A DNA stretch of 64,000 nt from Ooceraea biroi (lineage: Eukaryota; Arthropoda; Insecta; Hymenoptera; Formicidae): assembly GCF_003672135.1 (NCBI RefSeq), contig NC_039516.1:13561838-13625837 (forward strand), written 5' to 3'. The position numbers were made by a program, and so were the translations under genes. Positions 1 to 13,100 of this stretch are shown in pieces. The notes under the pieces were generated by a model, which ran no database searches, was not told where the DNA came from, and saw only the letters and a program-made list of their open reading frames with translations. The first letter of the stretch is position 1, and each line of letters opens with the position of its first letter.

Positions 1-3000
1 GAGAAAATTGAGACAGTGAAAAATACCTGCGCTGTGAATATTAATAAAACAATATTAGCAAATAATAAAATGCAGGATACTAAGAAAAATGCGCTGGTAA
101 AGCATTCTGCATCACCAGATGACGTAAATCATGTACCTAAAAATACAGAAGATAACAAATTATTTGAAATCGAGACAGCTGGAGAATCAAAGAAGCGCGA
201 CAATTGTCAAAAAAGCACAGAAGTCACATCCAACAATCAAGATGCGTCACAAGCGGATGATAAAATTGACTCATTTTCGTATCCGCTGCAAGGCAAAGCG
301 ATCTCGTCGAGAACGAAGCAACCTCCACCTCTCCCGAAGAGATCGTCCAGCTTCGGTCACGAGCCTCAGAGACCGCCGACGCCACCTGAAATAGACTATA
401 TTCCGAGTATTGGAAACATCCATCAGCCGCTTGTTGCGACGAGCGACGAATCCAGGTCGACAAATTTACTCGCACGGAAGGTGCGCGCGAGTCGCGAGGC
501 CGAGGTCGTGGAAGAACCGCCACGACGGCCGGAGCTTCCCAAGGATGTAGACTCTTCTACAAGGATCAGAGAGACTTTCGAAAACAGCCCCTCGCGCGAA
601 TCTTCCTCAAGCAGCGTCCACGTCGACGAAACTTGCTGTCGCGTGAACCGACGACTCGAACAAACGAATGACCCTTTGCAAGTTGGGAATGTCGAGAGTT
701 TGGCGGAAGACGGACGATCGATCGCGTCATCGGGTATTCGCGACGATGATCTGTCACACTCGCGCGGCGTCGGGACGCCCGGCGTTGCGTTGGCAAGCGC
801 GACGTGCACGGAAATAACACGCCGCGAGGAAGGGAAGTCCGCGACGCTCGGTGCACCACCGACACATAATCGAAACGCATCGCCGAGCCGGCAGGAGGGT
901 GAAGCCGAGGTGTGCAGGCGTCCTGCGGACCGGGACCGATCAGGAAAGGAGAACTTCCGGGTGAACCAAGGTGCGGCTGCTCCGACCGAACGACTGAAGA
1001 GGAATAAATCAGATATTACCTCGACTTCTTTGGTAAAGGACAAGGCAGCGATGGGTTCTTCGAGTACCAAGAACAAAAAGAAACTCCAAGAGAAGGAGGA
1101 GACTGAAAAGCCAACGTCCAGCTTCCGCCGTGAGCGAATAGTGAAGAGCAAGACATCGGAGACGAGGATAATCGAGGAGAGCACGAGCATTAACCAGAGA
1201 GACGGTCTCGATAATCCCAAATATTCGACGTGGGAGTCGAGGAGCGAGGAGAGACACGAGGAAGAAACGCGTAGTACGTCACGGCAAAGTAACGCGCGGA
1301 ATCCGTCCGACGACGAGGAGGCGAGTCTTCAAAGGGTGGACGCCCTGGCGAACGGTGACCTCGTGTCCGAGGGTGAGGCGGGCGATATGCAAGGGCACGA
1401 CTCGTCTAGTAGTACCACGTCCTTCAGCACTATAAGACATCGTCCATCAGGCGCGTCGCTAACTGACATCAGCGCGATCGTCCGCGAGATGAAGGAGAAC
1501 GATAATGCTTCCAATCTGAAGGAGGAGTCCGAGTCCCTAAAGAAGAAATTGACTCTATTAAAATGCGAAGGATCCACCGGAGAGACAGTGGGAAACAATT
1601 CGGAATCGCCGCAGCCGGTTCCCTACTCGCCCGTGGAGGATCTCTATTACGCGCCGCTGATCGAAGCCAGAGAAGTCGTCAAAGAGGTCCCCGAGGACAT
1701 CTCGAAGGATGCGATGGGTCGTCCAGCCTCGCTGAGGGAGCTCTGCGTCAAGAAGATTCTGTCGATGCCGTTTGGGCCGCAGGTGATCGGCGAGATCACC
1801 ACGCCGCGGCTGAACATCTTCGAGAGTCTGCGGACTCTGCAGAGGTTTGTGAGTAACGTGCCGCCGGCGGACAGCGTTCGCCGACGCGATGATAACGCCC
1901 GATTGAGCTCGATGCATGGAGTGAGTGATCAACGACACGGACTAACGAAAACGCCACGAGGCGACGAGCCGGTGCGCCCTAACGACGTTGAAAACGATGT
2001 TTCAGACCGGATTTCAGACCGGACCGGCTTGCGTTCAGCAGTTAATATTGAATTGTCAGAGTCGGACGGCGAGATGGAGCGTCAGTGCTGGAGGGGTCTC
2101 TCCACCAAGGAAGATCCCAGGCTCCTGGTGTGCTTATCTCCATCGCAGCAGGCCACGCGTGTACGCGCGAGCGCGGACACCCTGCTGGACCTCCATCGCA
2201 AGTTCCTGAATCGCTACAGCTACCGCGAGGAACAGCCGCAGTACGTCCCGGTGCCACAATATCGGGTGCACATCTCTCCGACGAGCGCCAAAGAGGACGG
2301 TGACGCGACCCTGAAGGCACCCAAACCGCCCACTCGCGCGTTCCATCGTGACGCCGACGGTTCGAGCAGCCGGCTGCTGGAGATCATCAAAGAGGAGCGG
2401 AACGGTTCATCAGGTGGCGTGATCGCGGATCGCCAGTTGAAGAGAACGACTGACGTTGAAGGCGTCATGGGCTCCTCCGGTCACGACGAGGGTCAAGAAC
2501 GTCTGAAGGCCGCTAGTTTGAGTGACTGGCCGAACCTGGCCAGACACGATCGCCAGAGTACCACTGCGAACGGGCTATTCTTGGCGGCGGTGAGGGGCGA
2601 GGACGGCGAATCAAGGAGAGACGATAAGCCGGCCGGTCACGTGGCCCGGCCAGATCAGTCCGATATTACATGGTCCATCGCCGCCGAGGCTGGACATCGA
2701 AATGATACCGCAACAGCGCGCGACTCGGAGAGGCCGTTCGCCAAGGGCTCGTTTGCGCTCAACAGTGCAATCATCGATCGATCGATGGATATTGCTGATA
2801 AGAGGACGCCGCCACCGCTCAGGAAAACAACTGACCCAGGCAAGCACGTAAACCCGGCATTGATCGACGACAGACTCGAAGTGCCACCGTTACCGAAACG
2901 TATAGTCACCGTCGACAGATCATGCATCGACACGACGAGCATTTTTCACCAGAATCCGCCACGCAGCCACTTGGAGCCTCGTAAGGTCCATCATGAAGCC

Positions 3001-4198
3001 TCACCGGAGAAGCTGAAGCACGTAGCCGCCATAGAGATCATGGATAAGCTGAAGAAGCTGCAGACGGAGACGTCGCGACGTCTTGATGACAACAAAAGAA
3101 GTTCACTGTCGCAGGAATACTTTGTCCAGCAACTCAAGTACATCGAGCTGCTGGAGGAGCAGCTGAAGAACGTGATTCTGGCCGAGGAGGAGGAGAGAAA
3201 GGCCTTCGAGGAATTCCAAACGCAGTATCATCGAACGAAGCGGTGCGACGACGCAAGGAAATCGTCGCTCGGCGACGAGGAGACCTCGCGGAAAACCAGC
3301 ACGGCTGGTGAACGCGAACGTGAAATTCCGATCCATGTCGGCGACGGGACGACAAGCGGGAAATGTGCGCGGGAAAAGCGAGAGGAGAATCGCTTCTTGG
3401 AGAGGAAGACCTGTCAAAGCGAGCCGGAAATTCAGAAGGAATACTGGCGAGAGAAATCGCGGAATGTGGAAGCGGATCGCACCGAGACGATCAACAAAAC
3501 GGGTAGCCGGCAATTCCAGAAGAAGTCCTACCACGAGAACGGCGTTCACGAAGAGGAGGAGTCTTCGGAGAGTATCGAACGTGAGGAGCGTCGCGTAATC
3601 ACCCGGAAGGAAAACAAGAGTCCGTTGGCAAACGGAGGAACCAAGCACGAAAAGATCGATGAAGCTGATGGGTCTCACGCTGATACGTGGACGGCGAAGG
3701 CGACACCGAAGGACGACTTTAAAACGTCCACCGAGAGCACAATTCTACCGGATCTTCGTAAGCATATTGAAATGAAGAGTCCGACGACGACAACGACGAT
3801 GATGATGACGACGACGTTGCCTACGAATGGCGAGGCTTTTCGCCAGCGGATGTACGACGAGTACGTGCGCAAGGTGCTGGAACGGCAGGAGCGTAGAAAC
3901 CACAAAGTCGTAAAGATCAGCACGCACGAGGACATCAAGTGCAGGTCGAACGGCAACTCGAGCGACAACATGAGCGTGATGGCGCGAGAGTTCATCGAGA
4001 AGGCGCGGAGTCGGCTGAGCAAATTCGGGATCGACCTCGACGGCAGCGGAACGGAGCACGAGGAGGAGCACGAGGGTGATGTGATCAGCGCCAGGTTCCT
4101 GGTCGATGGCAAGGAGCTCGAGGACGCGCGGAGGCTGCCGAAGCACCTGCGGGAGTTCCTGAAGCTCTCCGAGACGATGACGGACGAGGGCGAGGGCG
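1..4198 (+). CDS. CAP: CAP exon 1 (giant N-terminal exon, partial at left edge)
   Basis: The frame is open from base 1 with no in-frame stop, so the exon or its upstream neighbour starts outside the window. It encodes about 1400 mostly disordered residues rich in Ser, Arg and Glu. A proline motif PPPLPKR lies near residue 100 and a second, PPLPKR, near 960; both resemble SH3 ligands. A short coiled-coil stretch is encoded at about 3020-3230 (YIELLEEQLKN, then an acidic EEEERKAFEEFQ). The end is better conserved in character: RQRMYDEYVRKVLERQERR, then DGKELEDARRLPKHLREFLKL. A strong donor, GTGAGT, starts at 4199 and leaves phase 1. The open frame continues to 4290, but that tail is intronic, because the phase-1 end matches the acceptor before 11027 (GVWSPGQTPP). 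Confidence 0.85.
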
Positions 4199-7100
4199 GT
4201 GAGTTACGGCAAATGGAATGGACCGTGGATTTTGCTGTGTTGCTCGTCGTGTTGCGAGATGGATTGGTGACGATTGATGATGGCTGCTGAGAGTGTCCCG
4301 CCCGAGATGAACAGAAAAATGTCAAAAGAGAAGACCGCGCGACCCGGATTCTCTCGGCGTCTCCGGGAGAAATGCCCGTTTTGTAGCAACCACTAACGTA
4401 GCGCGTGCATCTTGTTCGACGTTCGTAGATGCCTCAGTGTTTGTCGTCACTAACGATGTTGATGGTATTACGCTAATTCTCTCTATCTGTCCACCTAACG
4501 GTCAACAACACGAGAAGGTTGTTGGTCGCGCGGACGAGAGACTGCGAGGGAGATGAATAATTAATTTTTAATTAATGTTTCCCGGTTTCGCGGTTCTTCC
4601 CTCGCAAACTCGTCAGTCAGCGGTGAAACGAGATGTAATTCCGAGTCCGACGTAATTTAAAAGCATGCAGGGCAGCAGTTCTGCATTGAAAACTTGACGA
4701 GCTGAATAATATGACAGGTAATTGAGATCGTTGAGATTTCCTGATCAATCAAGAGGTCTCCTCGATTTCGCGTGATAAAATCGCACTGTAAAGTTCGTGA
4801 CGTCGACCAACTAAAACAGTCGAGATTTATCGAGAAGCAAGAACTTTCGTCCTCGATACACGTTCCTCTGCCAGATCGCCTTAGCTCGGGCAAACTTTCT
4901 CAATAAACGAGACACGCCGAAACACAAATGCCATTACTGCGTCAAGTACGTTTTCCTAGACAACTCCGGAAGTGAAATTAGTTCCCAGTGGGATAAGAGC
5001 GGAAGCCCGTCAGACGACGCGGATCCGCCCGTACGTTGTGTAGGGCGTACAGCATCACAATCACGCGGTACAGATTGCTCCAATTCCATGATCCGATTAA
5101 TATCTCGTCACATAACGATAATCGTTTTTGCAGTGTAAATATAATAAATCCCGCTGTATATCGCGCGCGATACACTTGACGCGATACCAATAATTACGTA
5201 TTTACGCAAATTTTTCATTACGAAGTGCGCTCGTACGCATCCTCGCTCACTTGCAAAGCCCGGTTTAATGTTTTGTGACGTAAATCCGAGCGCGCGTATA
5301 TATATTTCGGCATTTATTTCGGGACGTCGGACTCATTCCAGAATGTGATGCGATGAGGAAAATTATTATATTACATTCATACTACAGCTTACACGTGCGC
5401 TATCGTTCGCGCCTGACAGCGCGCGCGGATAATGAACCACCGCGAGAGTCTGCGATAACAAGGAATATCAGCATTAGGGGCTCAGAGGCTATCAAATTGC
5501 GTCACGTCGTTCGCGTTTCGATTTTCCAGAGTCGATTAGCACTGCGGGATGCTTAATCGTATCGTTATTAGCGGAAATTTGTCATTCTTCATTCATAATC
5601 TCAAATATTCATAAGAGAGCTTGCGTAATTTCGCAGCAACTACTTTTCCTCTCTCTTAATCGCGATAACGCGGTATCGCTGCGTACTTTCTTTGATCTTC
5701 CACGATCCACTTAACACGATCAGCTCTTTCAAACGTCCATCGTGAAAGCGCGGTCAACCTGGTCAGGGTCAGCTGGTATCACGCTCGCGAAAGGTTTACT
5801 CTTCTGGATCCCGCCATCGTCTATCCGGCAATCCGCGCCGTCGTCGACGCTCGCGTGATTCATTCGACGATGAAAAGCTAAATTTAAGCCACCGCGACGA
5901 GAAATAGGCCACTCGCGCTCGTAGGACGCCCGCCATTTCGACTAGAGCCGGAACCACCGTCTTGTTTTCGGCTATTTTCAATCATCCGCTCGACGTGGCC
6001 TACTGGCCACCGCGTGTCCTCAGATCGTTCTCCGGAGTACCCCCGAAGAGTTTTGCTTTCCGTTAAACTGATCATAGGCAAAGGGCATGGAGCCTTTCTG
6101 ACAGGATTCAGATCTCGAAACGATGATTGACGAGACTCATGGAATTTTTCGATGATGCGAAATTAATAATTGGATTGTATAACATATATTCGTCTCGTTT
6201 TTTTAATATGATAATATATTTAAAAACACTAAAAAACGGGACAAATACATATGTGTTATAATCCGATATTCTAAACTCTTCTAGACTCGGCAAGTTTTTC
6301 TTTATTAAAGATTCAAATCAATGAAATGAAATGCAATTAGGACAATGATCCTCCCACTGATTTCGATAATGTGGTATCGCTTTTTCCTTGTGTTCTATTT
6401 AAAATAAACTTCTCTGCATGTTCTTATTGCATGTTTGTGCTATCAGTCTTTCAAACCTCTCACCCGTTTGATGTAATAGACATTTTGTAGCATAATATAA
6501 TATTGTGGTATAGCATAAATGCGTGTTTGTTCTGGAAACAGCCAACTAATGCTCCCGATAAAGAGAATAAAAGCACCCGGAGGAATATCCGGGGTTGCAT
6601 GAAATGATCGATACTTTTAAAATCACCTGTCAATGCAACATTGTTAACTTCTATTGACATTTCATCAACGGCGAACCGACTCGCTCGCCTATTACTATTA
6701 ACTCGCAGCGGTTATTTGTATTTCGTAAGTCTCGTGAACCTTTCAGCGCGGTTACCGAAGCGTCCGTTTATTTTCTATTCTATCTTTAGCACGAATGTTT
6801 AGCACAGCGTGCGTTTCGTCGGAGCTAAATGTGCGAATTTAGGCAGCCGCCTGTGGATACGAATTATTAGTATTACGGCCGATATATTAATCCTCCTTTA
6901 CAAACAAATGATGAATATCCGGAAAAATTCTATCGAAGAATTTCTCCTCGTCGCGCGCTCTTTTAACGTTGCTTGCGGCCTTGCTTCACGAATTCACAAC
7001 GCGCTGAGCAATATTAATTTATCGCATTTTTCTTTTCTTTTTCTTTTCTTTTTTTGGTGGCTATGGGCATGCTTTTTTATCAAAGGGAACAGCTGCAATT

Positions 7101-10100
7101 TCGCTGCAAGGGGAAGAGACAATGAAAGCGATCTGCTGCACGAGATTGACAAAGCTTTGAGAATCGGCAAGGGATTTCTACTTGAGCAAGGTGCGTGCGC
7201 AATTTTGCTTCATCACTGATAGCATGCACACAGTTGTTACGCAGTCTTGTAAGATGATACCGCTCGCTAACACGAGTATTCTGCAATAAAAAACTTTCAT
7301 TTAATATCGACTGTTGCGTTAATCAAAGGAAACAAAGGAAATCTTTGTCATCAATGGATTCAACGTGTATCCAGCTGTGAAGCTAAAATTATTTATCTAA
7401 CTTCCTGTCATCTCTCTCTGTCCATTATATTATTTTTTTATTCATCTATTTGATTTTACATTAATTCGTTATATTAATTATCATTGGGACTATCACCCGA
7501 AAAATCTGTTGCGACAAATACAGACTTGCATCCATCTACCTCGCGAGGAACCGTACATATATGTATATACGTAGGTATATAACCGGCCTCTTGCTGGTTG
7601 GCGGTGAGCTCGAAATTCTGCATGACACAGCTTCGGACGCCGTCGACGTCGACGTCGACATCGTGAGCGTCGCGCGCGCGGCGTGCCGTGGCGTGCCGTG
7701 GCGTGGCGTGGCATAGCGTGGCGTCGAGCCTCATCGGCGTCGCGACGCCTCAGTCGGCTGGCATCTACCGTACTACTTTCTCGTACCTCGTACCTCGTCG
7801 AGAGGGTGTCTCCCCGGAATACGCGGCGTCGCGTCGGATCAAAAAATCGCCGAGAGTCCCGTAAAGTGGCGATGTTGGAGAAAAGTGAGTGATCGTTCCG
7901 GAAACATCGATGTAACATCGTATAACGGGGAGGAGGAGATGGGGAGGGGGACACAATAAACACTCGGGGGTTCCTTCAACAGGTAGTCCCGCGATCGCGA
8001 GGGAGATCGTGCGTGCTCGGAGGGAAAATCCTTAAAAGGCGTCTCTTGGATAGTCTGGGATTGCTTCCGCAAAAAAACGACGAGAAAAATATTTAAATAC
8101 TTTTGCATAATTAGCAGAAAAAAAAAGATAAATCAACGTGAGAAAAATTAATTCCGGGATATTGATATCAGCAGTCGGATGATTCAGGAATTATTGGCCG
8201 ATTTTTTGGTGCTCGCGAATCACACGAGTCAATCTTGGAAATGCATTGCGGTGTGCACTATGATACATATATTGTGATGTGATGTACACAGTGCTTAGTT
8301 CGCTGAGGAATAAGGCAATCCACTCCGCTTTGTCCCTCTCTTTTTGCCCGTTCCGTGGCGGTTCATCAAGATCGCTTTTATATTAATGAATCGCGGCGGC
8401 CTCATCGTGAAAGTAACTTTGAAGAGCTCTCGAGACGGTATTGGACGTGGCGTGTAATCGAGAAGACTCGCAATGTTGACCCCGAGATAGGTATCAGGAT
8501 TACTTCGCTTTGATCGTTTCAAATCTTAAAAGATACTTTTTCTCACGAATTTCTCACGACTTATCGTTACGAGCATTTTACGGGAGACGCTCGACGAAAT
8601 ATCGCTAGATATATAGAACATGCGATTCTTGCCAGGGCGGAGGAGACACGTTTGACAAAATGTTATTTGATGCTTTCAGAGAACGTTATGTTTGCCCCTA
8701 CATTTAAAGCCTCGTCGGCGAAACCAGGTAAACCTGCGCGAGGAATGTGTGAGACTAACAGTGTATCTTTGTTATCGTTGCCGTTGTACATTTTGCAATA
8801 ATGAACAAGAAAAAATACCATTTTTTTGAGACAGTAATAATCAATGTGTTTCACATACAATCAATTAACTACAAGGAGATATTTGTCCATTAACATCCTC
8901 AATAAGGCTCCGTTTGTTAATCACGTTTTGAGCGTCGATTAATCAAGTTCCCAATTAAATACCAAGGAACGTCATAAGTGAATGACGAGTGTTCAGAAGA
9001 ATTGGAGTCGCCATTGAAAGTGTGCTTTTGTTGAGTTAATAGACGCTCATTTTCAAGGTGCAATAAAATTAATTAAGTGTCGAGCGTGTGCGTAGGGTGT
9101 AGCCGCATTGTGCGGGACCACGTGTGTGTCCCTAACGACGAGAGATCGGTCGTTAATTAAATTCTTGTCGTAGTGTGGCGTGTACACACATGTCTGTGCG
9201 TGCATGTCGGGTTTACGTGCGTTATCTTGTTCCGTGATCCTGTCCAGGTAAGACTGAGGACAGGCGTGCATTAATTTCGATTACGTGAGAATATCGTGCT
9301 CGCGATATTAGCGTCTCAACTAATTACTGTCTCGCTGCGGTGGTTAGTTATAAATAGTATGTGTGTCAGCAAATTATCATACAAAAACAACGGGAGTTCG
9401 GTGTTTTTGACGACGACGGGCTGGATGGATGCAGCTGGCGTCGCGATGGCGTTGATTAATTAATCGCGCCGATGTCGCAATCAGCCAAAACGCACCAGCG
9501 CATTACCGTAATAGAATTATAAATTGACGCGTGCACATTAATTATCTAACGATAGAGATGTACACGCGACATTCCAGCAATCGTTAGGAACCACATTTTA
9601 TTCGCCGCGCGATTTTCTATTAAATTAAAAGTTGACGTGATTACGATCAAACCCGAGCATCTCAGAAATTAAATCTCGAAACGTAACCATCGGGCTGGCC
9701 ATTAGAAAAATCGCTGTTTGTCGTTGCTGCCTGTATTTATCAAGCTCAGTTATTCACGTTCCATTGAGTAAGTTATTATTTTCACACACGATCTCGGATC
9801 TTTGGCCACACCGAAATCGCACGTAACGCTCGCTGATGTGTCGTGCGCAGTTCACATTCGCTCCAGAAAACCGCCGCGGCATTGTGCTCGGTGCGTTCTC
9901 GGCCAATTGCAATTACGCGTGTCTTATAATGCCGGCGTGTCGCCCACGCGACTTCTAATTTTACCCAGCCCGAATGAACCGTTCCTGATTTCCTGTTGTG
10001 CCTCCTCACGCGCGTGCGAACGAGCGGCTGAAAAAGACGCTCGAACTGCCGCAAATTGGCCGGACAAGTTTTAATCCGACATATGCGCCTGTGACTCATC

Positions 10101-13100
10101 GCGCGATGTATCTTTATCGGGCTGATGTTGCCACCCCTCCGATATCCGACGTGATGACGATGAAGTCATCCGCGTGATAACTCTCTACTTGTGTGTCAGC
10201 CGCGTTACGGGAAACAGATTTTTTTCGAAAACTTACAACGGCTTCTAAAATTCTTCACCAAACAGCCATCAAACGAATGTTAAGCCGAGTTTACTGGTTT
10301 GAGTAGAATATTGACAATACGAATTATTAATTGGTGATTACGATTTATTGCTGCTCGCAATTCATTCTTGATCGACAATTATTTGTGCATCCTCAACGCT
10401 TTTACTAAAGCACAATCGATTTTTCTTTTAAATGAATACATTAACATCGAGAATATCTATATATATTTTATAGATAGTATTTTTCCAAAGTTTGTGAAGT
10501 ATGATGCAAATTGAGATATGTTACGAAAGACTTCACAGGTCTGCGTCAGAAGCAGTCTCAACAATCTCGGGCCGAGCCACTAATAAGCGATGATGTAGCA
10601 GAATGCAGGAAACGGTCGGGGAAAAAGATGATACCTTATGTAATGCGCCCCGTGCGCCAAGATTAGCATCACGCGCCCGTATACGTATCATATGTTAGCT
10701 TTAGCGCCAATCTGCCGAATCCACATAACGCAGCTGTTTCAGGAGCAAAGACCTTTCAGCGGATTTCCTTCGACGTAGCGTAACGTTATCCAGTTAGGTC
10801 ACATGATCGATACTTCAGTCGCAAAGCAAAGTGTTCCGTAGCGACAAAAGCTAGGGAGTAATCAATCAGGAAATGATGGATCGGTCTGGTCTCTCTGCAA
10901 AGGATTGTATAATACAATAAAAGTTTCGAGCCTGATGATACGATAACAAGTGTGTCAACTAACAGTTGCATCGTGCAATGTCGCACGTGGATGACATATC
11001 TCTGAAGAGCTCGTTTCCGTTGCCAGGCGTTTGGTCGCCCGGACAGACACCGCCGGTGAAGCATCCGAGTCCTGAACGAACCAAAGAACCACCGAAGAAA
11101 GACGAGCCGATCCTACCGGTTTGGACCCCGGCCAGCGCCGGCGCGAGCCCCGTTGCTGAAAGAAAGGAGTTTCGCCCCGTGCAATTCGAGAGTCCTGTGC
11201 TGAGCCGGAAACAGCAGCCGAAGGAAGAGGTAAGTATACCATTCGTCTAATTACGGCGCTGGGGAAGCTGTTTACTCAGCGCGAAGAACTGTTCTCTTTT
11301 CGCAATTAACGCAAAGCGTTAAGCTCCGGAATGTTAATTTGAGCAATAAAATTCTTCAAGGGAAGAATTTGCGTGCGTTTTGAATGAAGACAAGAATTAC
11401 ATTTCCATGAAAAAGAAGATGTCTGTAATGTCATACGAATTGGCTCCTTATCAAGTCGTTATTGATTTGTCGCCCCATGTGAAAAGGCGAAGTTTGCGAA
11501 GTTCAAGGATACATGGCAATACTCACGCAAAGTTCTGTTCAGGAGGCGCCGCCACCGCCTTGGCAGAACGAGGTGGTGAAGAGGGAGAGCTCGCGAAGCG
11601 TGTACGAGAGCAGTTCCTCGCGAATCGTCAACTCGCACTCGGCACCTTCTCAGGGGTTGAATGCGCTCGCATCCACACCGCGCCTGCCGCGCGCCCAGAA
11701 TCCGACCATCACGTTGTTGCAGAAAGCAAGAGGTGAGTTTTTTTTATTAATATTCCTCTGTACCTACATCTGTGTCTCGAGAAAAATAAAATCAATATCG
11801 AGAATCTATAATTTGATGATGAAAGCTCCAATTACTCGGTTATTGAAATTTCAATTCCTTTCATGTCTGACGTTCTTTCATGAATATTTCTCCTAACTGT
11901 AAACGACTGTAAACGACCACTATGTGCTTGTGCCTGGAAAGTAAAATCAATTATTTATAAAATCAATTAAAAAGGAAGAGAACAAAAATTAATGAACCGT
12001 GGACTAAATATTGGCTCTTCTTCTTTTTATGCATAAATATACATACATTTATCGAAGAAAGAATTTCGAAAAGAAAAATGCGAAGATATCAATTTGTGAA
12101 GAATCGCTGTAGATGACTTTAGCCAGTAATAACATTATCACAATTTTATTACAGAGGGACAATTGCCAAAGGGCGCAGCTTACTTGGTAGAGAGCGTATC
12201 GGCTGACAATCGTTTCACGAGTGATGGGAAACCGCTACTCTCCCCAGGAGAGATAAGTAAGTACATTAATCAATCGTGATTATTTAAATAGTCGAACAAT
12301 GTGGTATCACTATTACGACTGGATAATATGCAAGAACCACCCACGTAAAAAGCCCGTGCGTACAAATCGAGCAATCGGTTATCGGAAATCCAGCCATATT
12401 TCTGTTCTTTACCGCTAACGTTCGTTCGCTAACCAACTGTGATAACTGTTGAATAACGTACATGTCGACCCATTTCCGGATTACGTACGCGAGTGCTAAT
12501 GATTTCTTGTGAAATTGAATCGGTCAGTCTACACATTGAAGAAAGAATATGAGAGTGAGCCGGAAGCGGAGAATGTACCGCCGAAGAAGATGGCCGATCT
12601 GGGCCCTCGAAAGTTTGAGGGGATCGGACCGGTGACTAGGGAGGGTATTCCTCTCGTGCTGAGATCGGTAAGTCCACAAATAGTCATTAAATAAATCGAA
12701 TGTACATATATATATTTTTTAAATTTGATTTATATAACAAATAATGAATGAACGCAACTACGAGAAGGGTTGCTTTTAGTCGCAATTCAGTGGTTGCAGT
12801 ATAAATAAATTAATGTTGCGGTGTGCAACATCTCGTTCTCAGTAGTGGCGGTAAATTACTTTTAGGAAGTCAAGGAGAACAATCAAGCGAAATGGTACAA
12901 GAAAATGTACGACTCGCTGCACCGCGCGGACAAAAACGGTAAGTGCTCGTTGCAATTACGAGTGGTAATCGCGCAGATGCAATTTTGCCCGTGAAAAATA
13001 TAAGTCTACATGTTTTCGTTACGATCGCTGATCCAGTGATCCGGTTGCTTGCTAAAGAAATTTAAATAGACGAGCGATTGCTTGACGATAATATTCGAAT

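Noticed and set aside
423..1220. 265-codon open frame on the - strand opposite CAP exon 1
   Set aside because: It is a shadow of the GC-rich coding exon on the + strand. It has no splice context and no recognisable domain.
10978..11026. Upstream ATG extension of CAP exon 2 (MSHVDDIS...)
   Set aside because: A stop lies just upstream and the phase-1 acceptor at 11027 fits exon 1 exactly. An extra start is possible but not needed.
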